Made by a program: the position numbers and the translations under genes. Positions 24,266 to 32,146 of a DNA stretch of 64,000 bases are shown here, one piece after another. Below the pieces are notes generated by a model. That model was not told where the DNA came from, searched no databases, and saw nothing but the letters and a program-made list of their open reading frames with translations. This DNA is from Halobaculum magnesiiphilum (GTDB taxonomy: Archaea; Halobacteriota; Halobacteria; Halobacteriales; Haloferacaceae). The stretch covers positions 2,418,001 to 2,482,000 of the forward strand of contig NZ_CP081958.1 of assembly GCF_019823105.1 (NCBI RefSeq), written 5' to 3'. Positions within the stretch are counted from its first letter, which is position 1. Every line of letters begins with the position of its first letter.

Positions 24266-26248
24266 TCAGCCGGGGATCTCGAACTCGGGGCGTGCGTGCT
24301 CCTCGATGTCGATTTCGAAGCCGGCGATCTCGACGGCGGTCTGGATCTGCTCGGCGGACCACGTCGAACCGGTGCCGATCATCTTGCGGACGCGATCGAC
24401 GGTCTCGTACACGTCGTTGCCCTCGAAGGTCCGTGCAAGGCGCTCGACGGCCTCCGAGCGGGCCTGCTGGGCGTCGTGCTGCAGTAGCGTGTTCGCCTCG
24501 GCGACTCGCTCCTGACCGTGATCATCGCCCCACCGGACGCGACCGGGGAAGTGACCGGGAGCGTTCCCCGCGTCCTTCCACGCGTGAAAGCCGTCCTGCA
24601 CGACCTCGGCGGCGTTCACACCGCTGGCGACACCTTCGTCCGGATGCGGGAGACACGAGCCGAGCTGTAGTTCGGCGCCGTCGTCGGCGACGCGGGCGCC
24701 CCACTTCTCGCGCCACGACTCGAAGGCATCGCCGGAGGGTCGCTCGTAGGCGTCTTCTTCGAGGATCGACTCCGCGTGACGGAGACTGTGCTCGATGCTG
24801 TTCTGCACGTCCGTGACGGTCCGGCCGATGATCTCCTCGAACTTCTCACGGAGGTGCTGGGAGGCGAACGTGATCGTCCCCTGTTGGGACTCGACGGCGT
24901 CGCCCATCCGCTTCAACCAGCGGTACACTGTCGTCTCGCTCGTCTCGCTCTCCTCGGCGAGATCGTCGTAGTGAGCGCGGCCGCCGTCGGCGACGAGCTG
25001 CTCGGTGAGCGACTCGTCGGCGGGGGTCATGCGGGAGAACGCCCGCACGAGCATCGATTCTTGCGACCGTTCGATCTTCGGCGTCGGGTCGTCGTGGAGG
25101 TCGAGATCTCGAGGCGTCTCCGCTGGCGAGAAGTGCCAGTCCTCGACGAACGTCGACGCGCTGTCGTTCGAAGATCCGAGCGAACTCGGCGCGATCGGGA
25201 CGCCGGCCCACGTGAGGATGTTGACGAGTCGTTCTTCGAGCTCCTCGACGAGCGCGTGTCGGCGGTCCCACGCGACAGTCTCGCGGTTGATCCGGATGTC
25301 CGAGACCTTCCCCTGAAAGAGCAGTCCGAACTTCGGGTGGTACAGTGGATCGTCGGGGTCGGAGTGCTCGTGCTCGGGATCGTAGCACTTCGCTTGCGTC
25401 CCGAGCCCGTGACCGGGGATCATCGACGACGCGGCGTCGGCGTTCGAGACGAGCCGGAACATGGCACCGCCGGAGTCGCCGTTGTCCCAGAAGTACGCTC
25501 CCTTCGAGGTGTCCTGCGTCGACAGCAGCATCGCGAGCTGGTGCAGGGCGCCGCCCATCCGCGTGAGCTTCTCGGCGAGCGATCGCGAGAGCCGCACGTA
25601 TCGCTCGTGGACGGAGACGTTGCTCGTCGACAGCGGGCGGGTGAAGTACTCGCTCGACCAGTCGTCGTCAAGGGCGTTCGCGAGCGCCTGACAGGCGCAC
25701 CGCAACCAGTGTGGGTACTCGTCGAGTTCGAGGTTCGACCCCTGTATCTCGACGTTGAACCCGGTGTCGGGCTGATCCGCGTGGTCGAACGGCGACGGGA
25801 TCGCATTCCCGGTCTCGACGTGGGTCATACCGGCGTAGCGCGGCCGGATCAGGTAGTTGGCCTTCCGCTCGCCCGCGCCGTCGATCTGGATGCGCGGCTC
25901 CCACATCGACCGGTCCTGCGGCAGATCGAACTCGGGACGCGGCGCGATCTTCCCCGCGTAGTCGCCGTCGTCGTCGGTACCGTAGTACAGCGAGACCTCG
26001 ACCTGCTCGCGCGCATCCTCGTCGACGGGGTCAGCCTCGGAAACCGGGTGCGGGTCGACGCCGTCGAGCCAGGGGAACCGCGCGTCGAAGGACGTACCGC
26101 CGTCGAACGCGCGGATGAACCGACACAGTGCCCAGTAGGGCGCCATGTTGTCCGCGATCGAGCCCTGCGTCGCGTAGTTCAGATTCACGCGAGCCTCGTG
26201 CGGACAGGTGCGGATGATCGCGGCGTCGGGGTTCGGACGCGTCACCAT
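24266..26248 (-). CDS. Large accessory protein of unknown function with C-terminal wHTH and helical region
   Basis: The ATG at 26248 is chosen because the codons before it are Arg/Pro-rich read-through of the upstream genes. The product is 660 aa, soluble and acidic. About residues 430-480 (MTPADESLTEQLV through VYRWLKRMG) resemble a winged helix-turn-helix. The C-terminal 180 residues are mostly charged helix. The first 400 residues show no recognised motif. Proteins of this size and layout recur in haloarchaeal plasmids and proviruses and could be replication or recombination factors, but no catalytic motif supports that here. It is the last gene of the overlapping operon. Confidence 0.6.
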   Translation of the reverse strand: MVTRPNPDAAIIRTCPHEARVNLNYATQGSIADNMAPYWALCRFIRAFDGGTSFDARFPWLDGVDPHPVSEADPVDEDAREQVEVSLYYGTDDDGDYAGKIAPRPEFDLPQDRSMWEPRIQIDGAGERKANYLIRPRYAGMTHVETGNAIPSPFDHADQPDTGFNVEIQGSNLELDEYPHWLRCACQALANALDDDWSSEYFTRPLSTSNVSVHERYVRLSRSLAEKLTRMGGALHQLAMLLSTQDTSKGAYFWDNGDSGGAMFRLVSNADAASSMIPGHGLGTQAKCYDPEHEHSDPDDPLYHPKFGLLFQGKVSDIRINRETVAWDRRHALVEELEERLVNILTWAGVPIAPSSLGSSNDSASTFVEDWHFSPAETPRDLDLHDDPTPKIERSQESMLVRAFSRMTPADESLTEQLVADGGRAHYDDLAEESETSETTVYRWLKRMGDAVESQQGTITFASQHLREKFEEIIGRTVTDVQNSIEHSLRHAESILEEDAYERPSGDAFESWREKWGARVADDGAELQLGSCLPHPDEGVASGVNAAEVVQDGFHAWKDAGNAPGHFPGRVRWGDDHGQERVAEANTLLQHDAQQARSEAVERLARTFEGNDVYETVDRVRKMIGTGSTWSAEQIQTAVEIAGFEIDIEEHARPEFEIPG

Positions 26249-26250
26249 CG

Positions 26251-26379
26251 TCAGGTGCCCCGCTGGCCGTCCACGAGCGCCGCACACGAGGCGCAGGCGT
26301 CGACACCGCACGGGAGGCGGCGGACCCCACGAGACGAGCCACAGGCGTAGCAGCGGCGCTCGTCGGCAGCGGCGCTCAC
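26251..26379 (-). CDS. Tiny zinc-finger protein
   Basis: The frame encodes 42 residues beginning at GTG 26379, which overlaps the previous stop (GTGA). It has a CYACGSSRG knuckle, a lone cysteine and then CASC, the four-cysteine pattern of a small zinc ribbon. Its stop is two bases before the ATG of the 660-aa gene. It is too short for a catalytic role and may be a DNA- or protein-binding adaptor. Confidence 0.5.
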   Translation of the reverse strand: MSAAADERRCYACGSSRGVRRLPCGVDACASCAALVDGQRGT

Positions 26380-26501
26380 GCGGCCTCACCCCCGAACCGC
26401 GAGAAGTGCTCACTCCGCGTCCACGGAACGACACGCGCACCGCCGCCGCCGTAGGCCCACACCGTCGCCCCGAGCAGATGCAACCGGCTGATCGCGGTCA
26501 C
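26376..26501 (-). CDS. Tiny protein of unknown function
   Basis: A 41-residue frame starts at GTG 26501, overlapping the stop of the methyltransferase gene, and ends in GTGA shared with the next gene. The product has a Gly-rich middle (AYGGGGARVV) and no cysteines. The support is the unbroken chain of 4-nt overlaps and the Shine-Dalgarno sequence ggaggtga before the start; no homology can be judged. Confidence 0.4.
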   Translation of the reverse strand: MTAISRLHLLGATVWAYGGGGARVVPWTRSEHFSRFGGEAA

Positions 26502-27049
26502 CGGCCGTCACCTCCGACGAGCTGCTCTTGCTCGGTCTCGCGATGGATGTGCCCGGCACGGAAGACGGTCGCGCGCCGCGACAGTACGTCGAGGACGGTG
26601 CCGGGCGCGTCCCCGAAGACGAACACGTGTGAGGCGAACGGCGCGCTGTCGTCGCCGTCACCGAACGCGAGCCGCGAGTCGAGCATCGCGACGGCCTCGG
26701 CGTGCTCGACGGCGTCCTGCCACCAGTCGGTGCTGCTGTCGCCCTTCACGAGGTAGCAGATCGAGTCGACGGCGGGGCGCTGCAGTTCGGAGACGACCTT
26801 CGGCGTCCACTCGTCCATCGCGGAGTACGGCGGGTTCAGCCACACGTCGCCGTGCCACGGTTGGGCGAGCCCGTCGTCGTCCTCAGTGAACGCCTCGTCG
26901 GCGATCGGGGAGCGCTCCGCACCGGCGGCGGCGTCGAGGTCGAACCCACCAACCGCTTCGGCGAGCGGGCGGACGAACTCGGGCGGCGTCGACCACTCGT
27001 CGGTCTCCGACGAGGTGAACAGGTCGAGATCGAGACTGGTGTTGCTCAC
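26498..27049 (-). CDS. Phage-type DNA N6-adenine methyltransferase (Dam family)
   Basis: The 183-aa protein has the features of small phage adenine methyltransferases: DEWSTPPEFV at the start, FDLDAAAG (SAM-site Asp) and the catalytic WLNPPYS. Its length is normal for the family. These enzymes methylate adenine in element or host DNA and often protect against restriction. It lies in the same operon as a second, unrelated adenine methyltransferase. The GTG start overlaps the upstream stop and is preceded by a perfect ggaggtga. Confidence 0.85.
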   Translation of the reverse strand: MSNTSLDLDLFTSSETDEWSTPPEFVRPLAEAVGGFDLDAAAGAERSPIADEAFTEDDDGLAQPWHGDVWLNPPYSAMDEWTPKVVSELQRPAVDSICYLVKGDSSTDWWQDAVEHAEAVAMLDSRLAFGDGDDSAPFASHVFVFGDAPGTVLDVLSRRATVFRAGHIHRETEQEQLVGGDGR

Positions 27050-27720
27050 CGGCCGTCACCTCCGTCACGACTCTGGATCTGACGCGCCCACCGATCGAAC
27101 CAGTCACGTTCCGCGTCTCGCTCGTAGCAGTCGCGACAGCGGAGCGCCGAGTGATCGGTCTCACCGTGGGTCGGGAAGACGCGGACGTGAGCGGGCTCGT
27201 CGCAGTCCTTGTCGTCGCAGGTGAGCGGCTCGCCGCCGTCCGTGATCAACGTGGACTGCTCGGCAGTCGCCGCAGCAACGCGCTCGCCGAGCCACGACAT
27301 CTGTTCGCCGATCCCGCCGAGGTCCAGTTGCTCGAACGGGAACGAGACGGACGGCTCGATACCGGCGTGAAACGTTTCGCGCTCCCGCAGCGGGTCGACG
27401 TACGAGCGCCCGGCGAGCACGATGATCTCATCGCCAGTGTCGGCACCGCGGGCGACGAGCCACTCGATCAGTTCCATTCCGATGCGATGCGCCAACTGGT
27501 TCAGGCGGTGGTCGTCGAGATCGTCGATGTGGGTCTCGTAGGGATCGATCTCGGCGTCGGGCTCGACGAGGCCGTGTTCTGCCGAGAGGATCGCCCACTC
27601 GTCGCCGACGGTCTCGGCGTACGCGCGCTTCTTCGCGAAGTACGTCGACGTGTATAGGTCGCGGGCCTCGGAGCGCTCGTCGCGCTTCGCGGCGCCGCAG
27701 CCGACGAGGACGTACTTCAC
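27046..27720 (-). CDS. DUF6884-like protein
   Basis: The 224-aa protein shows the pattern I associate with DUF6884: LVGCGAAKRD, DLYTSTYFAKKRAYAE, WAILSAEHGLVEPDAEIDPYETHI and a later VLAGRSYVDPL. About residues 165-205 carry a four-cysteine zinc module (CDDKDCDEP and CRDCYERD). The biochemical role of the family is not established; it is frequent in phages and mobile elements near DNA-modification genes, as here. Both ends overlap neighbours by 4 nt. Confidence 0.7.
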   Translation of the reverse strand: MKYVLVGCGAAKRDERSEARDLYTSTYFAKKRAYAETVGDEWAILSAEHGLVEPDAEIDPYETHIDDLDDHRLNQLAHRIGMELIEWLVARGADTGDEIIVLAGRSYVDPLRERETFHAGIEPSVSFPFEQLDLGGIGEQMSWLGERVAAATAEQSTLITDGGEPLTCDDKDCDEPAHVRVFPTHGETDHSALRCRDCYERDAERDWFDRWARQIQSRDGGDGR

Positions 27721-28595
27721 CGCTGCTCACCTCCGTCGGTCGCGGGGAGGGTCTGTTGAGCAACGACGGACCACATCGGCGCCGCCGCGGGATCGTACGA
27801 GCAGTACAGGCGCTCCGGCCTGTCGCTGTTGTCGAGTGAGGCCGAGCGGTTGTAACTCCGCTCAACGACTGCCGTCGCGAGGTCTTCCAGACCCTCCGGC
27901 GGCTCCGAGTAGGAGACGATCCACTCGCCGTCGACGGCCCGGAGCGTCTCGACGAGGCCGGCGTGGTCGAACAGCGGCCCGCGGTAGTAGTTGTCCTTCT
28001 CCTCGGTGTACGGCGGGTCGCAGTAGAACAGTACGTCGTCGCCGTCGTACCGCTTGAACTGCTCAGAGTAGTCGCCGCACTCGATCGCGACGCCCTTGAA
28101 GCGGTCGCGGAGGAGCTGGATTCGCTCGGGAACGCGAGCCCATATCTCGGACTTCTGCGGCCCCTTCCGCGGCGTGTCGGTCGCGAACCCGGCGCGCTGT
28201 CCGTAGCGGCCACTGAAGCTGGCGTACCGAAGGAAGACCCACCGAGCAGCCTCCTCAACGAGATCCTCGCCGAGGTCCTGCTCGGGGTCGCGGAACTGTC
28301 GCGACCACTCGTTGTACAGGCCGCGCGAGTATGGGATGTCGCGGACCGCCTCGGCGAGCTCGTCCGACCGGTCGCGGACGGCCTCGAAGAATCGGACGAC
28401 GTACTCGTCGCGGTCGTTGAAGATCTCCGCACGACTCCGCGGTTTGTTCAGCAACACCCCCGCAGCGCCGCCGAATGGGACGACGAACGTCTCGTGGTCG
28501 CAGAGGTGCTCGACGACCCACGGCGCGAGGTACGTCTTGCTCCCGATGTACGGGAACGCCGAGACCTTCCGTCCCGATCGCTCGAACCCGTTCAC
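27717..28595 (-). CDS. D12-class DNA adenine methyltransferase (Dam-like)
   Basis: The 292-aa protein has the D12-class motifs in order: FPYIGSKTYLAPWV (SAM binding), FGGAAGVLLNKP, EIFNDRDEYVV and the catalytic FYCDPPYT near residue 190. Such enzymes methylate adenine, often in GATC-like sites, without a linked nuclease. No restriction gene is seen beside it, so it is probably a solitary modification enzyme of the element. It starts at a GTG overlapping the upstream gene. The family call is firm; the recognition site cannot be read from sequence. Confidence 0.85.
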   Translation of the reverse strand: MNGFERSGRKVSAFPYIGSKTYLAPWVVEHLCDHETFVVPFGGAAGVLLNKPRSRAEIFNDRDEYVVRFFEAVRDRSDELAEAVRDIPYSRGLYNEWSRQFRDPEQDLGEDLVEEAARWVFLRYASFSGRYGQRAGFATDTPRKGPQKSEIWARVPERIQLLRDRFKGVAIECGDYSEQFKRYDGDDVLFYCDPPYTEEKDNYYRGPLFDHAGLVETLRAVDGEWIVSYSEPPEGLEDLATAVVERSYNRSASLDNSDRPERLYCSYDPAAAPMWSVVAQQTLPATDGGEQR

Positions 28596-28915
28596 CGCTG
28601 CTCACCCCCGTCGGTCTCGACGCGATCAGCGCCGTCGACGACTTCGCGCCACCCCTCGACTTCGTCTGCAGGGTCGTAGACACGAGCGACGACGGCGGTC
28701 TCGATCGACCCGTCGTCGGCCACGTCGATCCGTTCCAAGACGTTCTCGCCGGTGTGGTCGTAGGAGTGCGAGAACTGCGTGCCGCAGCCGCGACAGACGA
28801 GCACGTCGTCGCGCTCGTAGTACAGATCGCCGTCGCAGTCGGGATCGGTACAGCCGCGGAACGCACCGTCGGAGTAGTTGTCCGCGTCGCCGACGGTGAC
28901 GATCGGGACGCTCAC
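28592..28915 (-). CDS. Small zinc-ribbon protein
   Basis: The 107-aa product has two cysteine pairs, CTDPDCDGD and CRGCGTQF, that form a zinc ribbon in its first half. The second half is acidic and includes VVARVYDPADEV. It starts at a GTG within the upstream stop and ends with the TDGGEQR sequence common to this operon. The function is unknown; it may bind DNA or a partner protein. Confidence 0.6.
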   Translation of the reverse strand: MSVPIVTVGDADNYSDGAFRGCTDPDCDGDLYYERDDVLVCRGCGTQFSHSYDHTGENVLERIDVADDGSIETAVVARVYDPADEVEGWREVVDGADRVETDGGEQR

Positions 28916-29166
28916 CGTCCGTCACCTCCGTCAGTCCGCGCAGCACCGACGCGCGCGCCCTGGTTGAATGCCGGGTCGTCGTCGGGGTCGACGTGCGTGT
29001 CGACGACCTTCCCGGCTGCGGAGCCGCGGCTAATGCGCGGCATGGAATCGCAGGCGGGACAGCGGTGTACGTCGTTATTCCCGTCGCCGAAGACGGCGGC
29101 GAACCGGTCGGTGACGTGCGCCCCGCAGTGCAGGCAGCCGGACTCGTCCGACCCGAGGCGCATCAT
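28912..29166 (-). CDS. Small zinc-finger protein (DUF7563-like)
   Basis: The ATG at 29166 overlaps the stop of the first gene of the operon (ATGA) and is preferred to a GTG at 29175. The 84-aa product has CLHCGAHVTDRFAAVFGD and HRCPACDSM, a four-cysteine fold found in many small haloarchaeal element proteins, then a disordered tail ending TDGGDGR. The likely role is nucleic-acid or protein binding. Confidence 0.6.
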   Translation of the reverse strand: MMRLGSDESGCLHCGAHVTDRFAAVFGDGNNDVHRCPACDSMPRISRGSAAGKVVDTHVDPDDDPAFNQGARVGAARTDGGDGR

Positions 29167-29270
29167 GGGCGACACACCCCGTGATCGAGCGCAGGACAGC
29201 GCTGATCGTGCTCGGTGATCTCGGTGCCGCAGAACTCACAGACGAGCACGTCGGCGGTGTCGACGCTCAC
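29163..29270 (-). CDS. Tiny zinc-finger protein, first gene of the operon
   Basis: A 35-residue frame from GTG 29270 contains CEFCGTE and later single cysteines (QRCPA, GVCRP), the pattern of a minimal zinc knuckle. Its stop overlaps the next ATG by 4 nt. It is short, but the overlap and the cysteine spacing support a real gene. It would head the whole minus-strand chain down to 24266. Confidence 0.45.
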   Translation of the reverse strand: MSVDTADVLVCEFCGTEITEHDQRCPALDHGVCRP

Positions 29271-29434
29271 GCCGACCACCTCCCGAAAACTTCGGGGACG
29301 GCGTGGCCGCGCCCCACAAGCTGGCGAACTTCACATCCTTCGCGAGTTGTGTTCGCGCCGCTGCGGCTGAAGGATTCTGTGTTAGTGCTGCTCCCGCGAG
29401 AACTCCGGGCCTTCGCAATCGACCCGTATTTAAA
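29271..29434 (-). promoter_or_regulatory. Operon promoter region and tRNA-proximal attachment flank
   Basis: This 164-bp region separates the element operon from the 3' end of tRNA-Ala. It contains cccgaa-aac-ttcggg (about 29282-29297) directly upstream of the first start codon, a longer inverted repeat atccttc/gaaggat (about 29336-29376) and an AT-rich tatttaaat next to the tRNA. It probably holds the operon promoter, and its right edge is a candidate attachment junction. The exact core cannot be set without the second copy. Confidence 0.4.
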
Positions 29435-29506
29435 TGGACTCGCTGGGATTTGAACCCAGGGCCTCTTCCTTGCGAAGGAAGCGATCTACCACTGATCTAC
29501 GAGCCC
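29435..29506 (-). tRNA. tRNA-Ala (anticodon CGC)
   Basis: The minus strand folds into a full cloverleaf of 72 nt: acceptor gggctcg with cgagtcc, a D-arm, the anticodon arm cttcc-ttcgcaa-ggaag with anticodon CGC, and a T-arm with ggttcaaatcc. The acceptor stem carries the G3:U70 pair that marks alanine tRNAs. CCA is not encoded. The accessory block on its 3' side suggests the gene served as an integration target and was kept intact. Confidence 0.95.
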
Positions 29507-29569
29507 GCACTCGCTGAAAGCCCGGGCCGACACTTGAGGGTTCCGTTTCGACCCGCCCTCGCGCGGTTG

Positions 29570-30178
29570 TCACACACGGAGCAGTCGGGCTCTCCCGGCG
29601 CCGACGCCCAGAAGCAGCCCCACGAAATGCGAGATCAGCGCGCTTCCGGCGGGGCTGAACACCACCGTCACCGCCAGCGCGAGTACCCCGACAGCGACGA
29701 CCAGAAGCCGCGGCGACACGTCGAGCCGTCGCGCCGCGCGCCCGAGCGCGTCGGCGGCGGGATTGGCGGCGGCGACGTAGCCGACGAGCGCGAACGCGGC
29801 GCCGCTGATGCCGACGACGCCCGTGGGGACGAGCAGGCCGCCGAGCCACACCTGCGCCAGCCCCGCGAGCGCGCCCGTCGCGAGGACGAAGCCGTGAAAC
29901 CGGGCCCGGGTCGTCGAGGCGGCCACGGGAACGCCGGCGACGACGACCACGACCGCGTTCGAGAGGAGGTGGCCGACACCTGCGTGGGCGTACACGCTGG
30001 TCACGAGCGTCCACGGGTGAACGACCGTCGGCGGCGACAGGACGAACAGGTACGCCGCCAGCGGACGCGCGAGCAGCCCGACGAGCCAGAACGCCGCCGA
30101 CACCACGGTCATCACCACGAGCGTCTCGGCGACCGGACGGAGCGGCCCGGTTCGGGTCGCCGATCGGACGGAGACCAT
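29570..30178 (-). CDS. Rhomboid-family intramembrane serine protease
   Basis: The ATG at 30178 is preferred to an upstream in-frame start because it begins just before the first hydrophobic segment. The 202-aa protein has about six spans. It carries the rhomboid motifs HAGVGHLLSN (H-x4-H-x3-N), GISGAAFAL with the catalytic Ser, and SHFVGLLLG with the catalytic His. Rhomboids cleave membrane proteins within the bilayer. It stands alone between rps10 and tRNA-Ala. Substrates cannot be inferred. Confidence 0.8.
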   Translation of the reverse strand: MVSVRSATRTGPLRPVAETLVVMTVVSAAFWLVGLLARPLAAYLFVLSPPTVVHPWTLVTSVYAHAGVGHLLSNAVVVVVAGVPVAASTTRARFHGFVLATGALAGLAQVWLGGLLVPTGVVGISGAAFALVGYVAAANPAADALGRAARRLDVSPRLLVVAVGVLALAVTVVFSPAGSALISHFVGLLLGVGAGRARLLRV

Positions 30179-30316
30179 GCCGAGTACTGCGTGACGTGCG
30201 GACAAAGCCGTGCCGCCGGGCGGCGGCCGTCGGCGGCGCCGCCGCTGGCGTGTGTGAAAAACGATGAGAACGGTCGTCGGTGACGGGGGACCCGTACGGG
30301 TCCGGTGCGCCTCAGT

Positions 30317-30631
30317 TCAGTCCTCGAGGACGATCTCGATGGAGACGTCGTTCGGGACCTGGATCCGCATGAGCTGACGGAGCGCGCGTTCGTCGGCGTC
30401 GATGTCGATCAGCCGCTTGTGGACGCGCATCTCCCAGTGCTCCCACGTCGCCGTCCCCTCGCCGTCGGGGGACTTGCGCGACGGGACCTCGAGGGTCTTC
30501 GTGGGGAGCGGGATGGGACCCGACAGCGCCACGCCGGTCTTGTCCGCGATCTCGCGGACGTCGTCGCAGATGTCGTCCAGGTCGTCGGGGCTCGTGCCCG
30601 CGAGTCGGACGCGCGCTTGCTGTCCGGGCAT
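30317..30631 (-). CDS. rps10: Small ribosomal subunit protein uS10
   Basis: The 104-aa protein has normal archaeal uS10 length and motifs: [17 protein letters not shown] near the start, [22 protein letters not shown] in the loop that reaches into the 30S head, and [12 protein letters not shown]. It lies one base after the EF-1 alpha gene, its usual partner in archaeal genomes, and is co-transcribed with it. Confidence 0.97.
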   Translation of the reverse strand: MPGQQARVRLAGTSPDDLDDICDDVREIADKTGVALSGPIPLPTKTLEVPSRKSPDGEGTATWEHWEMRVHKRLIDIDADERALRQLMRIQVPNDVSIEIVLED

Positions 30632-31897
30632 TTACCGTTCGTTGACGGAGAGCACCTTGCCGGCCGCGATGGTCTGACCCATGTCGCGGATGGCGAAGGA
30701 GCCCAGCTCCGGGATCTCGCTGGACGGCTCGATGCTGAGGGGCTTCTGCGGGCGCACCGTCACGATGGCCGCGTCGCCGGACTTGATGAAGTCCGGGTTC
30801 TCCTCGTCGACCTCGCCCGAGGACGGGTCGAGCTTCTGGTCGAGCGACTCGACCGTACACGCGACCTGCGCCGTGTGGGCGTGGAAGACGGGGGTGTAGC
30901 CGGCCGTGATGACCGACGGGTGCTGCATGACGACGACCTGCGCCTGGAAGGTCTCGGCGACCGTCGGCGGGTCGTCCGCGGGACCACAGACGTCGCCGCG
31001 GCGGATGTCGTCCTTGCCGACGCCGCGGACGTTGAAGCCGACGTTGTCGCCGGGGCCCGCGTAGTCGACCTCCTCGTGGTGCATCTCGACCGTCTTCACC
31101 TCGCCGCCGACGTCCGACGGCTGGAAGGAGACGTTGTCACCGGGGGTCATCTCGCCGGTCTCGATCCGCCCGACGGGGACGGTCCCGATACCCGAGATGG
31201 TGTAGACGTCCTGGATGGGCAGACGCAGCGGCGCGTCCGTCGGCGGCTCCGACTCCGGAAGGTTGTTGAGGGCCTCCAGGAGGATCTCGCCGTCGTACCA
31301 CGACGTGTTCTCGGAGCGGTCGGCGATGTTGTCGCCCTCGAACGCCGAGATCGGGATGAAGCTCGCGTCCTCGGTGCCGAAGCGGACCTGCTTGAGCAGG
31401 TCCTCGACCTCGGAGACGACCTCGTTGTAGGAGTCCTCCGAGTAGTCGACGAGGTCCATCTTGTTGATCCCGACGATCAGCTCGTTGATACCCAGCGTGC
31501 GCGCCAGGAAGACGTGCTCGCGGGTCTGGGGCGCGACGCCGTCGTCGGCCGCGACGACGAGCACCGCGTTGTCGGCCTGCGAGGCGCCCGTGATCATGTT
31601 CTTCACGAAGTCACGGTGGCCCGGGCAGTCGACGATGGTGAAGTAGTACTGTTCGGTGTCGAACTCCTGGTGGGCGATGTCGATCGTGACACCGCGCTCG
31701 CGCTCCTCGGCCAGGTTGTCCATGACGTAGGCGAACTCGAAGCCGCCCTTGCCCTTCTCCTCGGCCTCCTCTCGGTGCTGTTCGATCACGTGCTCGGGGA
31801 CGCTCCCGGTCTCGAAGAGGAGCCGCCCGACGAGCGTGGACTTCCCGTGGTCGACGTGGCCGATGATGGCCAAGTTCTGGTGGGGTTTGTCGCTCAT
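30632..31897 (-). CDS. tuf: Translation elongation factor EF-1 alpha
   Basis: The start is the ATG before [20 protein letters not shown]; codons upstream belong to the leader. The 421-aa protein has all GTPase motifs: GHVDHGKST (G1), RGVTIDIA (G2), DCPGHRDF (G3) and NKMD (G4), followed by the two beta-barrel domains. It delivers aminoacyl-tRNA to the ribosome. The gene is followed directly by rps10. The length is normal for haloarchaea. Confidence 0.97.
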   Translation of the reverse strand: MSDKPHQNLAIIGHVDHGKSTLVGRLLFETGSVPEHVIEQHREEAEEKGKGGFEFAYVMDNLAEERERGVTIDIAHQEFDTEQYYFTIVDCPGHRDFVKNMITGASQADNAVLVVAADDGVAPQTREHVFLARTLGINELIVGINKMDLVDYSEDSYNEVVSEVEDLLKQVRFGTEDASFIPISAFEGDNIADRSENTSWYDGEILLEALNNLPESEPPTDAPLRLPIQDVYTISGIGTVPVGRIETGEMTPGDNVSFQPSDVGGEVKTVEMHHEEVDYAGPGDNVGFNVRGVGKDDIRRGDVCGPADDPPTVAETFQAQVVVMQHPSVITAGYTPVFHAHTAQVACTVESLDQKLDPSSGEVDEENPDFIKSGDAAIVTVRPQKPLSIEPSSEIPELGSFAIRDMGQTIAAGKVLSVNER

Positions 31898-31947
31898 TGT
31901 TGAATCAAGCGCTGAGGCGCTCTGTAAGGACGTGTAACGTCCGAACG

Positions 31948-31957
31948 CCCTAAAACC
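31948..31957 (-). promoter_or_regulatory. TATA-like box of the EF-1 alpha operon
   Basis: The minus strand reads ggttttaggg, an AT-rich box 51-60 nt before the EF-1 alpha ATG. The expected start of transcription would fall near 31925, leaving a leader of about 28 nt. This fits a strong, leadered promoter for a highly expressed gene; it is inferred from sequence only. Confidence 0.4.
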
Positions 31958-32146
31958 ATTTCGATACGTCAGGCAGCCCACCCCGACGCTTGCTTGCGAT
32001 TAGGTCGTGTGTACCCCTCCCGTGTGTGGTGGTTACACGGGTCGTCTCCGACCGCGCCGGACCCCCGTTCCGGGCGTTTGATCCTCGACGACCGGTTCGA
32101 AACGATCGTTAGACCCAGACCGAATGGCGGTTGCAGACGGAGCGAG

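Noticed and set aside
24776-26350. 524-codon plus-strand frame
   Set aside because: It is antisense to the 660-aa gene, which has its own Shine-Dalgarno-linked operon and protein-like composition.
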